Positions 18,637-28,396 are shown, numbered from the stretch's first letter. The stretch is 64,000 bases of DNA from Pyrinomonadaceae bacterium (GCA_025054715.1 JANWYH010000004.1:1-64000); one strand, 5' to 3'. Translations and numbers: made by a program. Notes: generated by a model not told the origin, from the sequence alone.

Positions 18637-20112
18637 CTACCTTTCACGATTAACAATGCGACTAAGTAAGTTACTCGGTAGCTTGGACGGATCAAAACCT
18701 GCTTGCACTAGCGGCACAAATCCTTTCCCTATAACTTTCGAGTAATCTGACACCCACAAGTTTCCGTTAGGAAAAGCTCGATCAGAATTGCTGACTTTTC
18801 GGTTGTTAACAACTATGTTGTTCTGAAACTCCTTTGTAAGAGAAAACACATTTGGCAAACCATGAATTCCATATAAACCATGCCCTACTATGTTTTTACG
18901 AAAGATAAAGTTTTCTGGCATTTTACCGTGAAAAGTAACGATGTTGCCTTCGTTAAAAACCGTATTATTTTCGATCAAAATATCCTTACCATCGCTTACC
19001 TGCACGAAATAACCACCTCCAGCGAAATTATCTGTCCCAATTCTCAAGAAAAGATTGTTCCTTATGATTAAACCTCTAAGCACTTGACTTACAAAAGTAT
19101 CATCCTTTCCTAGAATGTTAATACCGCCACCTGCGCCGTCAATTATGTTGTTTTCAATCAGCACATCTTCTATAGTGCTAAAGGTAGCCCTGCCGTCTTG
19201 ATTTCTTACGGTTATCCTGAAGGCTGCTCCTTCCCAATTGTTTTCAAGATAATTCTCTGCAAAAACGACACGTTTTGCATTTTTCAATTCAAACAAACAC
19301 TTAATCGTCGCACTGTTTTTCCATTCAGGTCGCTTCTTAAGATAATTGCCTCTTATTTCGATGTCTTGCGGTATTAAGTCTGAATTTTCAGGATCAGCCC
19401 CTCCGAAAAGAATATTCTCTGCTCCACCTTCGATGTAACTGTCTAAAATTTTTAAGTTTCTAGTGCCCGTCCAGCCTGCAATTGCTTGAGTTTCTTCCTG
19501 CGGATAAGCAAATCCTTCAAAATAACTCTTTTTAATTATTACGTTTGCTGCGTTTACGGCTATGCCTCTGCGCGTTTTACCGATATTAGAAGAACGGAAA
19601 ACACATCTATCAAATTCAAAATCACTCGGAATAAACCTTCTTTCATCCTCAGAACCGAGATACACGAGATTATAGACGTAGCCCCCGCCTTCATGCGCAA
19701 ACTCAATACAAACAAAACGATAACCGCTAGCTCCTGCCTTAGTAGAAACAGCCGAGATGCCTTTGCCTCTAGTTACTACTTTAGCCGTAAATTTACCTCT
19801 TAGGTTTTTATCGTTACATTCGAAATTTTCTGCCATTTGCTCTACCCCAGATGGTCTTATCGTTATAACTCCGAATGAATCCTTTTTCGGCAGCACAATT
19901 GCATCATAGCTCGCACCTGCCTGAAGCTGAATAATATCCCCACCTTTTGCTTGCTCTATCGCCTTTTGAAGACTAGCGCCCGCCGGAACTACGATTATCC
20001 TACTTTGCTCAACATGAACTTCGCTAATCTCTATTCCCTTGCACAAACCAAAGCAAAAAACAATGGAAATCACAGATGAAACCAACAATGATCTCATACA
20101 ATTAAATCGCAA
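18637..20112 (-). CDS. Secreted right-handed parallel beta-helix protein (pectate-lyase-like fold)
   Basis: 491 residues with a signal peptide (residues 1 to about 26). The phrase VVPAGASLQKAIEQAKGGDIIQLQAG is the usual entry of the pectate-lyase-like beta-helix, followed by many rungs such as VLIENNIIDGAGGGINILG and DILIENNTVFNEGNIVTFHG. No lyase or hydrolase active site can be picked out by eye. It starts within the last 19 bases of the upstream PP-loop ATPase gene, so the two are co-transcribed. It is much shorter than the beta-helix gene at the left edge and less Ser/Thr-rich, so the two are not recent copies. Confidence 0.87.
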   Translation of the reverse strand: MRFNCMRSLLVSSVISIVFCFGLCKGIEISEVHVEQSRIIVVPAGASLQKAIEQAKGGDIIQLQAGASYDAIVLPKKDSFGVITIRPSGVEQMAENFECNDKNLRGKFTAKVVTRGKGISAVSTKAGASGYRFVCIEFAHEGGGYVYNLVYLGSEDERRFIPSDFEFDRCVFRSSNIGKTRRGIAVNAANVIIKKSYFEGFAYPQEETQAIAGWTGTRNLKILDSYIEGGAENILFGGADPENSDLIPQDIEIRGNYLKKRPEWKNSATIKCLFELKNAKRVVFAENYLENNWEGAAFRITVRNQDGRATFSTIEDVLIENNIIDGAGGGINILGKDDTFVSQVLRGLIIRNNLFLRIGTDNFAGGGYFVQVSDGKDILIENNTVFNEGNIVTFHGKMPENFIFRKNIVGHGLYGIHGLPNVFSLTKEFQNNIVVNNRKVSNSDRAFPNGNLWVSDYSKVIGKGFVPLVQAGFDPSKLPSNLLSRIVNRER

Positions 20113-20777
20113 AAATAAAACTTACTTGCCCATCTCGTGTCATCGTACTCACGATAAACTATATCACCTTTCTTAAAAGGAATCGGCTTTCTGAAAAACG
20201 GTGCATCAAAAACAAAAGTATGAAACTCTCCGTTTTCTCCACAAGGGTCTACATCTTCAGGTAGATCCCGAAAAAAATCCTCGTCCAAAATTCTACCGCA
20301 GAAACTTTTTTTCAGCTTTGATGCATCAACACAAACTACTATGGCCCCAAATTTCATTCTCATAAACTCTTCAACAAGAAACTTAGTTGCTTTTCCCCAT
20401 AGCGGAAAAACCGCTTTTACGCCTTTCTCTTTAAGCTTGCTTTCGCGATAAGCCCTTAAATCTTCCAGAAAAATATCTCCGAAAATTGCATGTGTAATGC
20501 CTTCTCTTACCAAAAAATCTAAGGCTTCATTCATCTTCTCTTCGTAAACTTCCATAGAAGCGACCTCGGGAAGAAGAACTTCTATTAGCTGAATGCCTAT
20601 GCTTTCAGCTTGACTTTGAAGAAGCTCCCTCCTTACGCCATGCATGGAGATTCTTTGCCATTTCTCATTAACTGTTGTCAAAAGATAACAAACTTCAAAT
20701 TCTAACAAGGCTTTCTGTAAAGCCATTGCAGAGTCCTTACCACCGCTCCAGTTCATCACTGCTTTTGGTCGTTTCAT
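20094..20777 (-). CDS. PP-loop ATPase of the diphthine-ammonia-ligase-like (DUF71/Dph6) family
   Basis: 227 residues starting MKRPKAVMNWSGGKDSAMAL, where SGGKDS is the PP-loop that binds ATP and forms an adenylate. ITHAIFGDIFLEDLRAYRES and CGENGEFHTFVFDAP are hallmarks of the family, whose archaeal and eukaryotic members amidate diphthine on elongation factor 2. Bacteria lack diphthamide, so the bacterial substrate is unknown. It overlaps wecB upstream by 4 bp and the beta-helix gene downstream by 19 bp. Confidence 0.87.
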   Translation of the reverse strand: MKRPKAVMNWSGGKDSAMALQKALLEFEVCYLLTTVNEKWQRISMHGVRRELLQSQAESIGIQLIEVLLPEVASMEVYEEKMNEALDFLVREGITHAIFGDIFLEDLRAYRESKLKEKGVKAVFPLWGKATKFLVEEFMRMKFGAIVVCVDASKLKKSFCGRILDEDFFRDLPEDVDPCGENGEFHTFVFDAPFFRKPIPFKKGDIVYREYDDTRWASKFYFCDLIV

Positions 20778-21925
20778 GATGAAGCTCTTGATTTTTTACT
20801 CTGGAAAACTTCATCTAGAAGGATTTTCAAAATCCTCTTTGAAGCACGCCCATCTCCAAAAGGATTCGCAACTTCTTTGACCGATTTTATCCAAGTTTCA
20901 ACTGAGTAGTTAGTTTCAAGCATCTGCTTAAGCTTTTGTGGGCTTCCACCTACAAGCTTTGCAACACCTGCTTGAATTGCCTCAGGCCGCTCAGTAGTAT
21001 CACGCAAAATTAGGACAGGTTTTCCAAGACTTGGAGCCTCTTCTTGAACTCCCCCAGAGTCAGAAACTATCAACCAAGAAGATTTCATCAAAAAAATAAA
21101 ATCACCATAATTAAGTGGCTCGAGAAGATACACTCTTTCCTGACCAGACAAGACTTCGCAAGTTAAATCTTTTACCTTCGGATTAAGATGAACTGGGAAT
21201 ATAAGGCAAAGGTTCTTATGCTTCGCAACAAAGTCCCTTAAAACTATCAAGTTCTGCCGCATCGTTTCACCGAAACTCTCTCTTCTATGAGTTGTTAAGA
21301 GAACTCTTTTTTTCCCTTCAGTTTCCTTAATGAGACTTAAAATCTTTTCACTTGGAGAAAGTTTCTCCAAAAAGCTTTTCAAAGCGTCAACTATTGGATT
21401 GCCGGTTACGAAAACTCTCTCCGTAGGAATGCCTTCTGCCAAAAGATTATCTCGATTACCCTTGGTAGCAGCAAAATGATACGTAGCTATTTTCGAAACA
21501 AGCTGTCTATTCATCTCTTCAGGAAAGGGACTGTAGATGTTGCCCGAGCGAAGACCTGCTTCAATGTGACCGACGGGAATTCGGTGATAAAAACCTGCAA
21601 GTGCTCCGGAAAGAGTTGTCGTTGTATCACCTTGAACTAAGATTAAATCTGGCTTTTCAGCTGTTATTATTTTGTCAAGTTTTTCAAGTGATCTTGCACA
21701 AACCCGATGAGGAGTCTGATTTTTCGTCATCACTTTCAATTCGTGATCAACTTCTATCTCAAAAAGATTCAAAACAGGCTTTAGCAAATCAAGATGTTGA
21801 CTCGTCGAAACTACTACGGTCTTAAAAACGGTTTTTAACTCGTGAATAACAGGTGCAAGCTTTATCGCTTCGGGACGAGTCCCGAAAATGACCATTATTT
21901 TCTTCTGTGAATCTATAAAGTCCAT
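20774..21925 (-). CDS. wecB: UDP-N-acetylglucosamine 2-epimerase (non-hydrolysing)
   Basis: 383 residues. VIFGTRPEAIKLAPVIHEL opens the GT-B-like fold. VQGDTTTTLSGALAGFYHRI, GHIEAGLRSG and SDSGGVQEEAPSLGKPVLI, with DTTERPEA following, contain the substrate and allosteric UDP-GlcNAc residues. It converts UDP-GlcNAc to UDP-ManNAc for surface polysaccharide. First gene of a three-gene unit. The exopolysaccharide locus lies about 11 kb away, so a shared use is possible. Confidence 0.95.
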   Translation of the reverse strand: MDFIDSQKKIMVIFGTRPEAIKLAPVIHELKTVFKTVVVSTSQHLDLLKPVLNLFEIEVDHELKVMTKNQTPHRVCARSLEKLDKIITAEKPDLILVQGDTTTTLSGALAGFYHRIPVGHIEAGLRSGNIYSPFPEEMNRQLVSKIATYHFAATKGNRDNLLAEGIPTERVFVTGNPIVDALKSFLEKLSPSEKILSLIKETEGKKRVLLTTHRRESFGETMRQNLIVLRDFVAKHKNLCLIFPVHLNPKVKDLTCEVLSGQERVYLLEPLNYGDFIFLMKSSWLIVSDSGGVQEEAPSLGKPVLILRDTTERPEAIQAGVAKLVGGSPQKLKQMLETNYSVETWIKSVKEVANPFGDGRASKRILKILLDEVFQSKKSRASS

Positions 21926-22114
21926 TCTTTCTGTCTAATCTTAACCAAAGTAACGCCAAAATCAAAACTGAATACCAAAAAACCACTAGTTCGTAAAACT
22001 AAGCAATTCATAAATCAAAAAAAGCCATTCATTAAAAACTCTCACCGATAGGTCGCTCTTAAACCTATAATAAAAGATTACGCTTTTAGTATTTTTTAGG
22101 GAGAAGACTCAATT

Positions 22115-24343
22115 ATGAAGACAGCGCTTTTTCTACTTCTACTCTTTAGTTTACAATCTCTAGCTCAAACTGGTGCAGTTATCAAAGGAAGAGTAACCTA
22201 TGGCGATGCTAAAATACCTATCCATGATGCAGTCGTCAGTATTCCCGCTCTTAACCTTTCGACCACAACAGATGAAAACGGTTACTACGAAATAAAAAAT
22301 ATTCCTAAAGGAAGGCATACGATCTTAGTTCATCTTGAAGGCTTTGTTGATCAGACAAAAAACTTAGAGTTGTCTTCCGATCAGGTAGCTGAAGTTGACT
22401 TTAACCTACAGATTTCATCAATTAAAGCACAAGTAACAGTCACGGCTTCAGAAAAGATAGAATCTATCTTTGATTCTTTTCATTCGGTTAACTCTGTTCC
22501 TTCAACAAGAATAGTAGAAAGGGCTTCCACATCAATTGGTGAGGTACTAGAAAGCGAAGTGGGCGTAAACAAACGCAGTTTCGGACCCAGCACCTCACGC
22601 CCTGTTATTCGCGGATTTGATGGCGATAGAGTCTTGATCTTACAAGATGGTGTTCGCTCTGGTTCGATAAGTTCACAATCCGGCGACCACGGCGAACCTT
22701 TAGAACCGTTAACTGCGGAAAGAATAGAAATTGTAAAAGGTCCCGCGACTCTTCTTTATGGCTCAAACGCTATCGGCGGTGTAGTAAATGTAATCAGCGG
22801 AGAAGATACAAATTTCCATTCCGGTTTGACGGGTTTTATCTCTTCGTTAGCAAACACTGCCAATAGACAAGGAGCACTGGCAGGCGGTTTCGAATATGGA
22901 CTTCAAAGATTCATGATTCGCGGCGGCGGAAGTTTCAACCGCGCAGGCGATTACAACACGCCCATAGGCAAAATTTTCAACTCAGCTTCAAGAACTAATT
23001 CGGGTTTTTTTGGTCTTGGTTACTATGCTAGAAAGGGCTGGCTCAGCGGAAGTTACAATTTCGATTTGAGGCGTTACGGCATCCCATTCGCTCAAACTTT
23101 TACCCATCATCATCACGAGGACGACGAAGAGGAAGTAGAACAAATAGATTTGCGCATGAAAAGAAATAACGCACGCATAAATGGGGGTTTCCGCGACTTT
23201 AACGGTTCTTTCTTAAGTAGCATTCAATATAAATTGGACTACACAGAATATCAGCATAAAGAAATTGAAGTCATTGAAGGACGAGACTTCCCTGGAACGA
23301 TTTTTGATAACAAAATCTTTTCCTACCGAACACTGTTTGAACAAGCAAAATACAAAAACCTAACAGGTCGCTTTGGTTTTGAAGGATTTAACCGTAGATA
23401 CGTTATAAACGGAGAAGAACAATTGATTCAAGGTAGAATCAAACATAATTCGTTTTCTGCATTTACTTTACAAGAATTAAACTTCGAACGCATAAAACTT
23501 CAATTCGGCGGACGCATCGAAAATAATAACTACAGTCCCGAAAATGCAGAACTAAGAAAACGCACCTTTACAGGCTTTTCCGGCGCATTTGGACTTAACA
23601 TAGGATTGTGGCAAGGTGGCTCCTTCGTTTTCAATTATACAAACTCTTATCGAGCCGCCGCTATTGAGGAGCTTTACAACTACGGTCCTCACATAGGCAA
23701 TGTAACCTTCGAGATAGGAAACCAAAACCTAAAAGCAGAAAAAGCCAATGGAGTTGACTTCTCAATTCGACATGCTTCAGAAAAATTTAACCTCATAGGC
23801 GATGTCTTCTACTATCGCATTGATAATTTTGTTTTCCTGGCTCCTCAAGACGAAGACGGCGATGGTCAAGTTGACATAGAAGATGGACTCCCAGTGGCAA
23901 AATACGAACAGTCAGACGCAGAATATATGGGAGCAGAAATCAATCTAAACGCACAGCTTAATAAGCACTTAGGTAGCTTCTTCAGCTTTGATACAGTAAG
24001 AGCAAGGCTCGTCAACAAAAAAATAAATTTACCTCGTATTCCTCCAACAAGAGCAAGACTTGGTTTAGACCTCAGGTACAAAGACCTCAGCATCCGTCCC
24101 GAAGTTCTTTTTGCAACTTCTCAAAACAAAACCTTCCCGCTAGAAACTAGAACAGGTGGCTACACAGTTTATAACATAGCCGGCTCCTACACCATAGCCC
24201 GACAACACCAAGCACACATATTCACAGTTTACCTTTACAATCTAACCGACCGACTCTATAGAAACCACGTTTCTTTCATCAAGGATTTAGCACCAGAAAT
24301 TGGACGTGGAATCAAAGTTGGCTATACTGTAAGGTTTTTCTAA
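22115..24343 (+). CDS. TonB-dependent outer-membrane receptor, ZnuD-like, with a His/acidic loop
   Basis: 742 residues. Signal peptide, then a carboxypeptidase-regulatory-like beta-sandwich at about 24-105, plug domain at about 130-230 and a beta-barrel ending in aromatic residues (YTVRFF) as needed for BAM insertion. The plug reads RPVIRGFDGDRVLILQDGVR and GPATLLYGSNAIGGVVNV, very close to the zinc receptor ZnuD. A loop near residues 328-343 carries THHHHEDDEEE, the type of extracellular metal-catching loop seen in that group. Zinc or another divalent metal is therefore the likely cargo. No Zur-type operator was evident upstream. A terminator follows at 24373. Confidence 0.9.
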   Translation: MKTALFLLLLFSLQSLAQTGAVIKGRVTYGDAKIPIHDAVVSIPALNLSTTTDENGYYEIKNIPKGRHTILVHLEGFVDQTKNLELSSDQVAEVDFNLQISSIKAQVTVTASEKIESIFDSFHSVNSVPSTRIVERASTSIGEVLESEVGVNKRSFGPSTSRPVIRGFDGDRVLILQDGVRSGSISSQSGDHGEPLEPLTAERIEIVKGPATLLYGSNAIGGVVNVISGEDTNFHSGLTGFISSLANTANRQGALAGGFEYGLQRFMIRGGGSFNRAGDYNTPIGKIFNSASRTNSGFFGLGYYARKGWLSGSYNFDLRRYGIPFAQTFTHHHHEDDEEEVEQIDLRMKRNNARINGGFRDFNGSFLSSIQYKLDYTEYQHKEIEVIEGRDFPGTIFDNKIFSYRTLFEQAKYKNLTGRFGFEGFNRRYVINGEEQLIQGRIKHNSFSAFTLQELNFERIKLQFGGRIENNNYSPENAELRKRTFTGFSGAFGLNIGLWQGGSFVFNYTNSYRAAAIEELYNYGPHIGNVTFEIGNQNLKAEKANGVDFSIRHASEKFNLIGDVFYYRIDNFVFLAPQDEDGDGQVDIEDGLPVAKYEQSDAEYMGAEINLNAQLNKHLGSFFSFDTVRARLVNKKINLPRIPPTRARLGLDLRYKDLSIRPEVLFATSQNKTFPLETRTGGYTVYNIAGSYTIARQHQAHIFTVYLYNLTDRLYRNHVSFIKDLAPEIGRGIKVGYTVRFF

Positions 24344-24372
24344 AAGCTGCGGAAGCAATTTTTCCGTAACTT

Positions 24373-24403
24373 AAGGCAGATTTAAGATCTGCCTTTTCTT
24401 TTT
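24373..24403 (+). terminator. Rho-independent terminator after the TonB receptor gene
   Basis: A 9-bp perfect stem (AAGGCAGAT at 24373-24381 with ATCTGCCTT at 24387-24395), a 5-base loop, then a T-rich run TTCTTTTTGT. It lies 30 bp after the receptor stop. Confidence 0.85.
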
Positions 24404-24444
24404 GTCTTAACTTGACAAACGACAAACCCAAAAAGAAATTAAAA

Positions 24445-25854
24445 ATGATGCGCTTAGAAAACTTTGCACAAGAAATTTTTAATCAAAAGCTTTCAGCAGA
24501 AAAGACTGTTGAAACAACTAATAAACGCCAACCAGTTCATGTAGTTTATGGTGGAGCAAATCTCTTTCGGGCTGACACGCCACGAAAACTCGGTGAAATT
24601 GCCTTAAAATTTTTGCACAAGTACGCTCCAAACTTCGTAGAGTTTGCAAAAGCAATGTCAATGCCTAACGCTGAAGCTCTCAATGCCGACGAAAAGTCTA
24701 TAAATACTCTGCAAGATAAACTGATAGAAAACCCCGAAGCAGTCAAAAGGGAAAACTTCCATGCTTGGCTTGCTTGGGCTGTTTATCATAGAACCATAGA
24801 AAAGCTAAAAAAAGAACCAGTTGAAGACTTTAGAATTGACTTTGAAGATGGCTACGGTTTTCGTCCTGATAACGAAGAAGACCTGCATGCAATTTCTGCA
24901 TCAAACGAACTAGCAAATAGCATTGCCACGAATCAAGCTCCTGCCTTTTGTGGTTTTCGTATAAAATCCTTTTCCAAAGAAACATTCAAAAGAGCTGTTC
25001 GCACACTCGATCTTTTTCTTTCAAATTTTATTGAAAAGACCAATGCAAACCTTCCCGAAAATTTCGTCGTTACGCTACCAAAAATCCGCTACGCTGAAGA
25101 AGTCGAAGTGCTAGCCGCTTTGCTAAAAAAAATCGAAGAAAACTATCAAATAAAAACCAATACCATAAAAATCGAGGTAATAATAGAAACACCCGAATCC
25201 ATAATCGGTAAAGACGGTAGAATTGCCTTACATCGAATAGTCGAAGCAGGAGAAGAGAGAGTCGTAGCAGCTCACTTCGGCGCTTTTGACTATACTGCCA
25301 GCTTAGGAATATCAGGTATCCACCAAGACTTAAAGCACGAGGTTTGCAATTTTGCTCGCCAGCTTATGCAGGTAGCTTTATCGCCTCTAGGAATAAGGCT
25401 TTCTGACTCGGTCACAATCCAAATGCCTATCCCACCACACAAAGGCGAAAACCTCTTGCCCGCTCAAATGCTTGAAAATAAAACAATTGTTCAACAAGCT
25501 TGGCAAAAACATTTTAGAAACATAAGCTTTTCGCTAAGCAACGGTTTTTATCAAAGCTGGGACTTGCATCCTGCCCAACTCGTAGCGCGCTACGCCGCCG
25601 TTTACACATTCTTTTTGCAATCTTTGGAAGAACAAGCTAAGAGACTGAAGAACTTTATTCAAAAAGCAACGCAAGCCAGCCTTACAGGAAACATTTTTGA
25701 CGATGCCGCTTCCGCAAATGGACTCCTAAATTTCTTCCGTCAAGCAATAAACTGTGGAGCACTCGAAGAAAACGAAATTAAAGCCGTAACCGACCTTTCA
25801 ATGGAAGAAATCCTGTCCTATACATTTTCTGAAATAGTCGAAAAACGCAAATGA
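24445..25854 (+). CDS. CitE/HpcH-like aldolase-fold protein (DUF6986 type, often named phosphoenolpyruvate kinase)
   Basis: About 469 residues from the ATG at 24445. VHVVYGGANLFRADTPRKLG, DFRIDFEDGYGFRPDNEEDL, KIEVIIETPESIIG and AAHFGAFDYTASLGISG follow the order of the CitE/HpcH/malate-synthase barrel, with acidic metal ligands in DFEDGYG and IIETPES. The reaction is not established for this group. The frame is open back to a TTG at 24412, but that TTG is part of a TTGACA only 9 bp past a terminator and has no ribosome site. ATG 24445 or 24448 gives a normal N-terminus; neither has a strong Shine-Dalgarno. It overlaps the next gene by 4 bp. Confidence 0.85.
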   Translation: MMRLENFAQEIFNQKLSAEKTVETTNKRQPVHVVYGGANLFRADTPRKLGEIALKFLHKYAPNFVEFAKAMSMPNAEALNADEKSINTLQDKLIENPEAVKRENFHAWLAWAVYHRTIEKLKKEPVEDFRIDFEDGYGFRPDNEEDLHAISASNELANSIATNQAPAFCGFRIKSFSKETFKRAVRTLDLFLSNFIEKTNANLPENFVVTLPKIRYAEEVEVLAALLKKIEENYQIKTNTIKIEVIIETPESIIGKDGRIALHRIVEAGEERVVAAHFGAFDYTASLGISGIHQDLKHEVCNFARQLMQVALSPLGIRLSDSVTIQMPIPPHKGENLLPAQMLENKTIVQQAWQKHFRNISFSLSNGFYQSWDLHPAQLVARYAAVYTFFLQSLEEQAKRLKNFIQKATQASLTGNIFDDAASANGLLNFFRQAINCGALEENEIKAVTDLSMEEILSYTFSEIVEKRK

Positions 25855-27092
25855 GTCTGCAAGTTGCTAAATATCTGTTTCTTTTATACATATTTTCACT
25901 TGGTTACATGCAGCCTTCTTTCAAGATAGCCGGTTTTACTATTCCCCCGTCAGATCTTATTTTTACTTTAACTTTTCTATTCTGGCTGGCTTCAATAATC
26001 AAAAAAGGCGATTATCTATTCAGAAGTAGCATTTCTTTCGTCCCGTTATCAGTCTATTTTCTTGCAGTGTGCTTATCAGTATTATTTTCAGATTCGGTGC
26101 AAGTCAGCTTAATTAAACTACTTGGCGTAGCGTATCTTTTGATGATACCCATCGTCACCTTAAATTTGATAGAGAATGAGACAGACCTTGAAAAAGCCGT
26201 GGTAGCCTTAATCTACGGATCTCTAATTGCCATTTTTGTAGGAATTCTATCAATCGCTTTTTTCTATCTTGATAATTCAAACCCTCTGCTTTACTTCACA
26301 ACATACCACTACGGCTCCGTTCCGGTCGGACGTTACCCTAGAATAAGAAGCACGTTCGTTACTCCGAGCCTACTCTTTAACTACTTGAGCGTAGTTCTTG
26401 CGATACTACTCGCCGCCGTCGAAAAGGAACTTATCAAACGTAAAGCATTGATTTTGATGATCTTCGCAACCTTGACAGTCTGTGTTTTCACATTCTCTTC
26501 TGGATTTGGTGGAATCTTTCTAACCGCAGGCTTATGGATTTACCTTGAACAAGATAAAAAACTCGCTAAAACCTTAAGTCTTCTGCTTTCTGGACTTGTA
26601 GCCCTTCTCCTTTATTTAGTTAATTTCATTGCTTTGCAACCTCACTCGACTGCACCCTTTAGCTTTAAAATTTTTGGTCTTGAATTCTTTCCTTCGGCAC
26701 GCTTACTTGTTTGGATAGACTCAACTAAAACCTTTCTGGAAAACCCTCTTTTTGGTAAAGGAATCGGCACTAATTCCTGCCAAGTTCTTTTTCAAAACAC
26801 GGACGGAAGTTTTAGTTTTCTTACAGACGCTCACAATATTTTCCTAAGCGTCGCGACGCAATCAGGAATTTTCGGGCTTATAGGAATTTTGCTCATAATG
26901 ATTGTAGTTTTAAGAATGTCTTCTAAAAGCAATGTCTTACAGCGAGCTTTCATTATAGCTTTCATATCTGCCTTCGTCTATCAGGGACTTGTAGGAGCTT
27001 TTGAAGACGCAAGGCATCTTTGGCTTTTGATTGGCTTTATAATCACGGCAAAAAATTTAGAACTTGATAGTAGGCGGATGAAACATCTTTGA
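25851..27092 (+). CDS. O-antigen ligase / polymerase-like membrane protein (Wzy_C family)
   Basis: 413 residues with roughly ten membrane helices. A periplasmic loop contains SARLLVWIDSTKTFLENPLFGKGIG, then TDAHNIFLSVATQSGIFGLIG, the H-containing signature of Wzy_C / WaaL-like glycan ligases and polymerases. It would join or polymerise lipid-linked glycans at the outer face of the inner membrane. Coupled by ATGA overlap to the CitE-like gene, an unrelated function. Its 3' end overlaps the convergent VWFA gene by 36 bp. Confidence 0.87.
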   Translation: MSLQVAKYLFLLYIFSLGYMQPSFKIAGFTIPPSDLIFTLTFLFWLASIIKKGDYLFRSSISFVPLSVYFLAVCLSVLFSDSVQVSLIKLLGVAYLLMIPIVTLNLIENETDLEKAVVALIYGSLIAIFVGILSIAFFYLDNSNPLLYFTTYHYGSVPVGRYPRIRSTFVTPSLLFNYLSVVLAILLAAVEKELIKRKALILMIFATLTVCVFTFSSGFGGIFLTAGLWIYLEQDKKLAKTLSLLLSGLVALLLYLVNFIALQPHSTAPFSFKIFGLEFFPSARLLVWIDSTKTFLENPLFGKGIGTNSCQVLFQNTDGSFSFLTDAHNIFLSVATQSGIFGLIGILLIMIVVLRMSSKSNVLQRAFIIAFISAFVYQGLVGAFEDARHLWLLIGFIITAKNLELDSRRMKHL

Positions 27093-27962
27093 CCTTAAGG
27101 TTATATCTTCTTGTTGCCCTACAAGAAAAATTCTACGAGGCTCAATCGAAGCTGGATTCGTCGAAGTGTAGGACAGAAGATAACGATTTTTGCGAAGCTC
27201 ATCGCAGATACTTTTAGCAGCTTCACTAGCTTTTTCAAATTCGAAAACAACTCCACCAGTGCTTTCGGTAAGGATTCTTACAACTTGCTCTGCCTTTGGT
27301 TGATTGCGACGGTATGCACCGCCGCTTCTGTCGGGAATTTGCAGAAAATAAACTGTTATATCGTAGCTTTGAAGCTCTTCAAGAACCTTCTCAAAGGAAA
27401 TTCTGCTACCTCGGTCGAGTCCATCACCAATTATGACTAAAGCCGTTTTCTTTGTTCCTGGCATTAAAGGCAAGAAAACTTCCCTTACTACGGCTGAGAT
27501 GGCGTCAAAAAGATAAGGATTTCCCTTTTTCCTAAAAAGCGAAACAGAAGATTCTATCTTTTTCGCATCGTCAGTCCATTCCTGCACTATTTCTGGTTTT
27601 TCATCATAAGCTGCAATAAAAATTTGATCTCCTTCATAAATTTCATAAGCGAATTCTTTTACTGCTGACTGCAACTTCTCGACACTTGCTTTTAAGGTTT
27701 GAGAGTTATCAACAAGAAGGACTATTCTCGAAGGCGAAGGATCAAAAACAAAATTTCTTATCTTCTGCTCAATTCCGTTCTCATATAGAAAAACCTCATC
27801 CGCTCTGATGAGCGATTCAGGATTGCTTTTTCTCACTGCGGTTACACTCAAAACAGTATCGGCTTCAGAAGTAGCAGATTTGGAAGCTCTGCCTGATTGT
27901 GCCAACGTGTAAACAGCGGTGAGAAAAATTATAAGAAAGATGTTCAGCTTCCAGCAGCGCAT
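27057..27962 (-). CDS. Secreted VWFA-related Acidobacteria-type protein
   Basis: 301 residues, signal peptide ([21 protein letters not shown]), then a von Willebrand A-like domain with the metal-site start VLLVDNSQT (D-x-S-x-T) and [10 protein letters not shown]-type strands. This domain set, with [13 protein letters not shown] before the A domain, is the Acidobacteria VWFA family of unknown function. It begins inside the last codons of the FmdB-like gene (19 bp overlap) and its end overlaps the convergent O-antigen-ligase gene. The second family member is at 58322. Confidence 0.85.
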   Translation of the reverse strand: MRCWKLNIFLIIFLTAVYTLAQSGRASKSATSEADTVLSVTAVRKSNPESLIRADEVFLYENGIEQKIRNFVFDPSPSRIVLLVDNSQTLKASVEKLQSAVKEFAYEIYEGDQIFIAAYDEKPEIVQEWTDDAKKIESSVSLFRKKGNPYLFDAISAVVREVFLPLMPGTKKTALVIIGDGLDRGSRISFEKVLEELQSYDITVYFLQIPDRSGGAYRRNQPKAEQVVRILTESTGGVVFEFEKASEAAKSICDELRKNRYLLSYTSTNPASIEPRRIFLVGQQEDITLRSKMFHPPTIKF

Positions 27963-28216
27963 CCTGGCATTTCACAACCCGAAGGACTACAAGCTTTCGA
28001 TGCTTCTTCGCTCTTTGAAGTTGAATCGCTAACAGACTTTCTAGCATAATCCGTTACATACCAACCAGTTCCTTTGAATTGAAAACCTGATAAAGACCAA
28101 AGCTTTTCAAGCTCACCTCCGCAAGATTGACAGGTTTTTAGCGGCGGCTCAGAAAATCTTTGAATCTTCTCTATCTTGATTCCGCAAGAATTGCACTTAT
28201 ATTCGTATATCGGCAT
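27944..28216 (-). CDS. FmdB/CxxC-type zinc ribbon protein
   Basis: 90 residues from the ATG at 28216: [12 protein letters not shown], then CQSCGGE, the two Cys pairs of the FmdB-type zinc ribbon. After the ribbon comes the common [15 protein letters not shown] segment. The ribosome site AGGGAG (28227-28232) stands 10 bases from this ATG. A GTG at 28225 would give three more residues but leaves almost no spacing. The C-terminal tail ([15 protein letters not shown]) adds three more Cys. Function in the family is poorly known. Confidence 0.88.
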   Translation of the reverse strand: MPIYEYKCNSCGIKIEKIQRFSEPPLKTCQSCGGELEKLWSLSGFQFKGTGWYVTDYARKSVSDSTSKSEEASKACSPSGCEMPGCAAGS

Positions 28217-28243
28217 AATTCCCACTCCCTTTCGAATAAAATT

Positions 28244-28396
28244 CTAAAAGGGCGAAAGAAAACAACCGCATGAGCCGTCCAAACTGGTGATATGAACCTG
28301 CTTCTCAACAGGTGGGTGGCCTTCCACATTCCAAAGCTTGAATGTGTCAGAGTCATGTTCTTCAGCAATCTCACAATTTGAGATCGCACCGAACAT
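28244..28396 (-). CDS. Small protein of 50 residues, unknown function
   Basis: ATG at 28396 with AAAGGGAGG eight bases upstream, a stronger site than that of the fmdB-like gene, which follows 27 bp after the stop. The product is acidic in the first half (EIAEEHDSD) and ends GSCGCFLSPF, with Cys at 8, 43 and 45. It lies 88 bp downstream of the omega-RNA-like element on the same strand. I do not recognise it. The ribosome site and position make translation likely, but the length allows chance occurrence. Confidence 0.5.
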   Translation of the reverse strand: MFGAISNCEIAEEHDSDTFKLWNVEGHPPVEKQVHITSLDGSCGCFLSPF

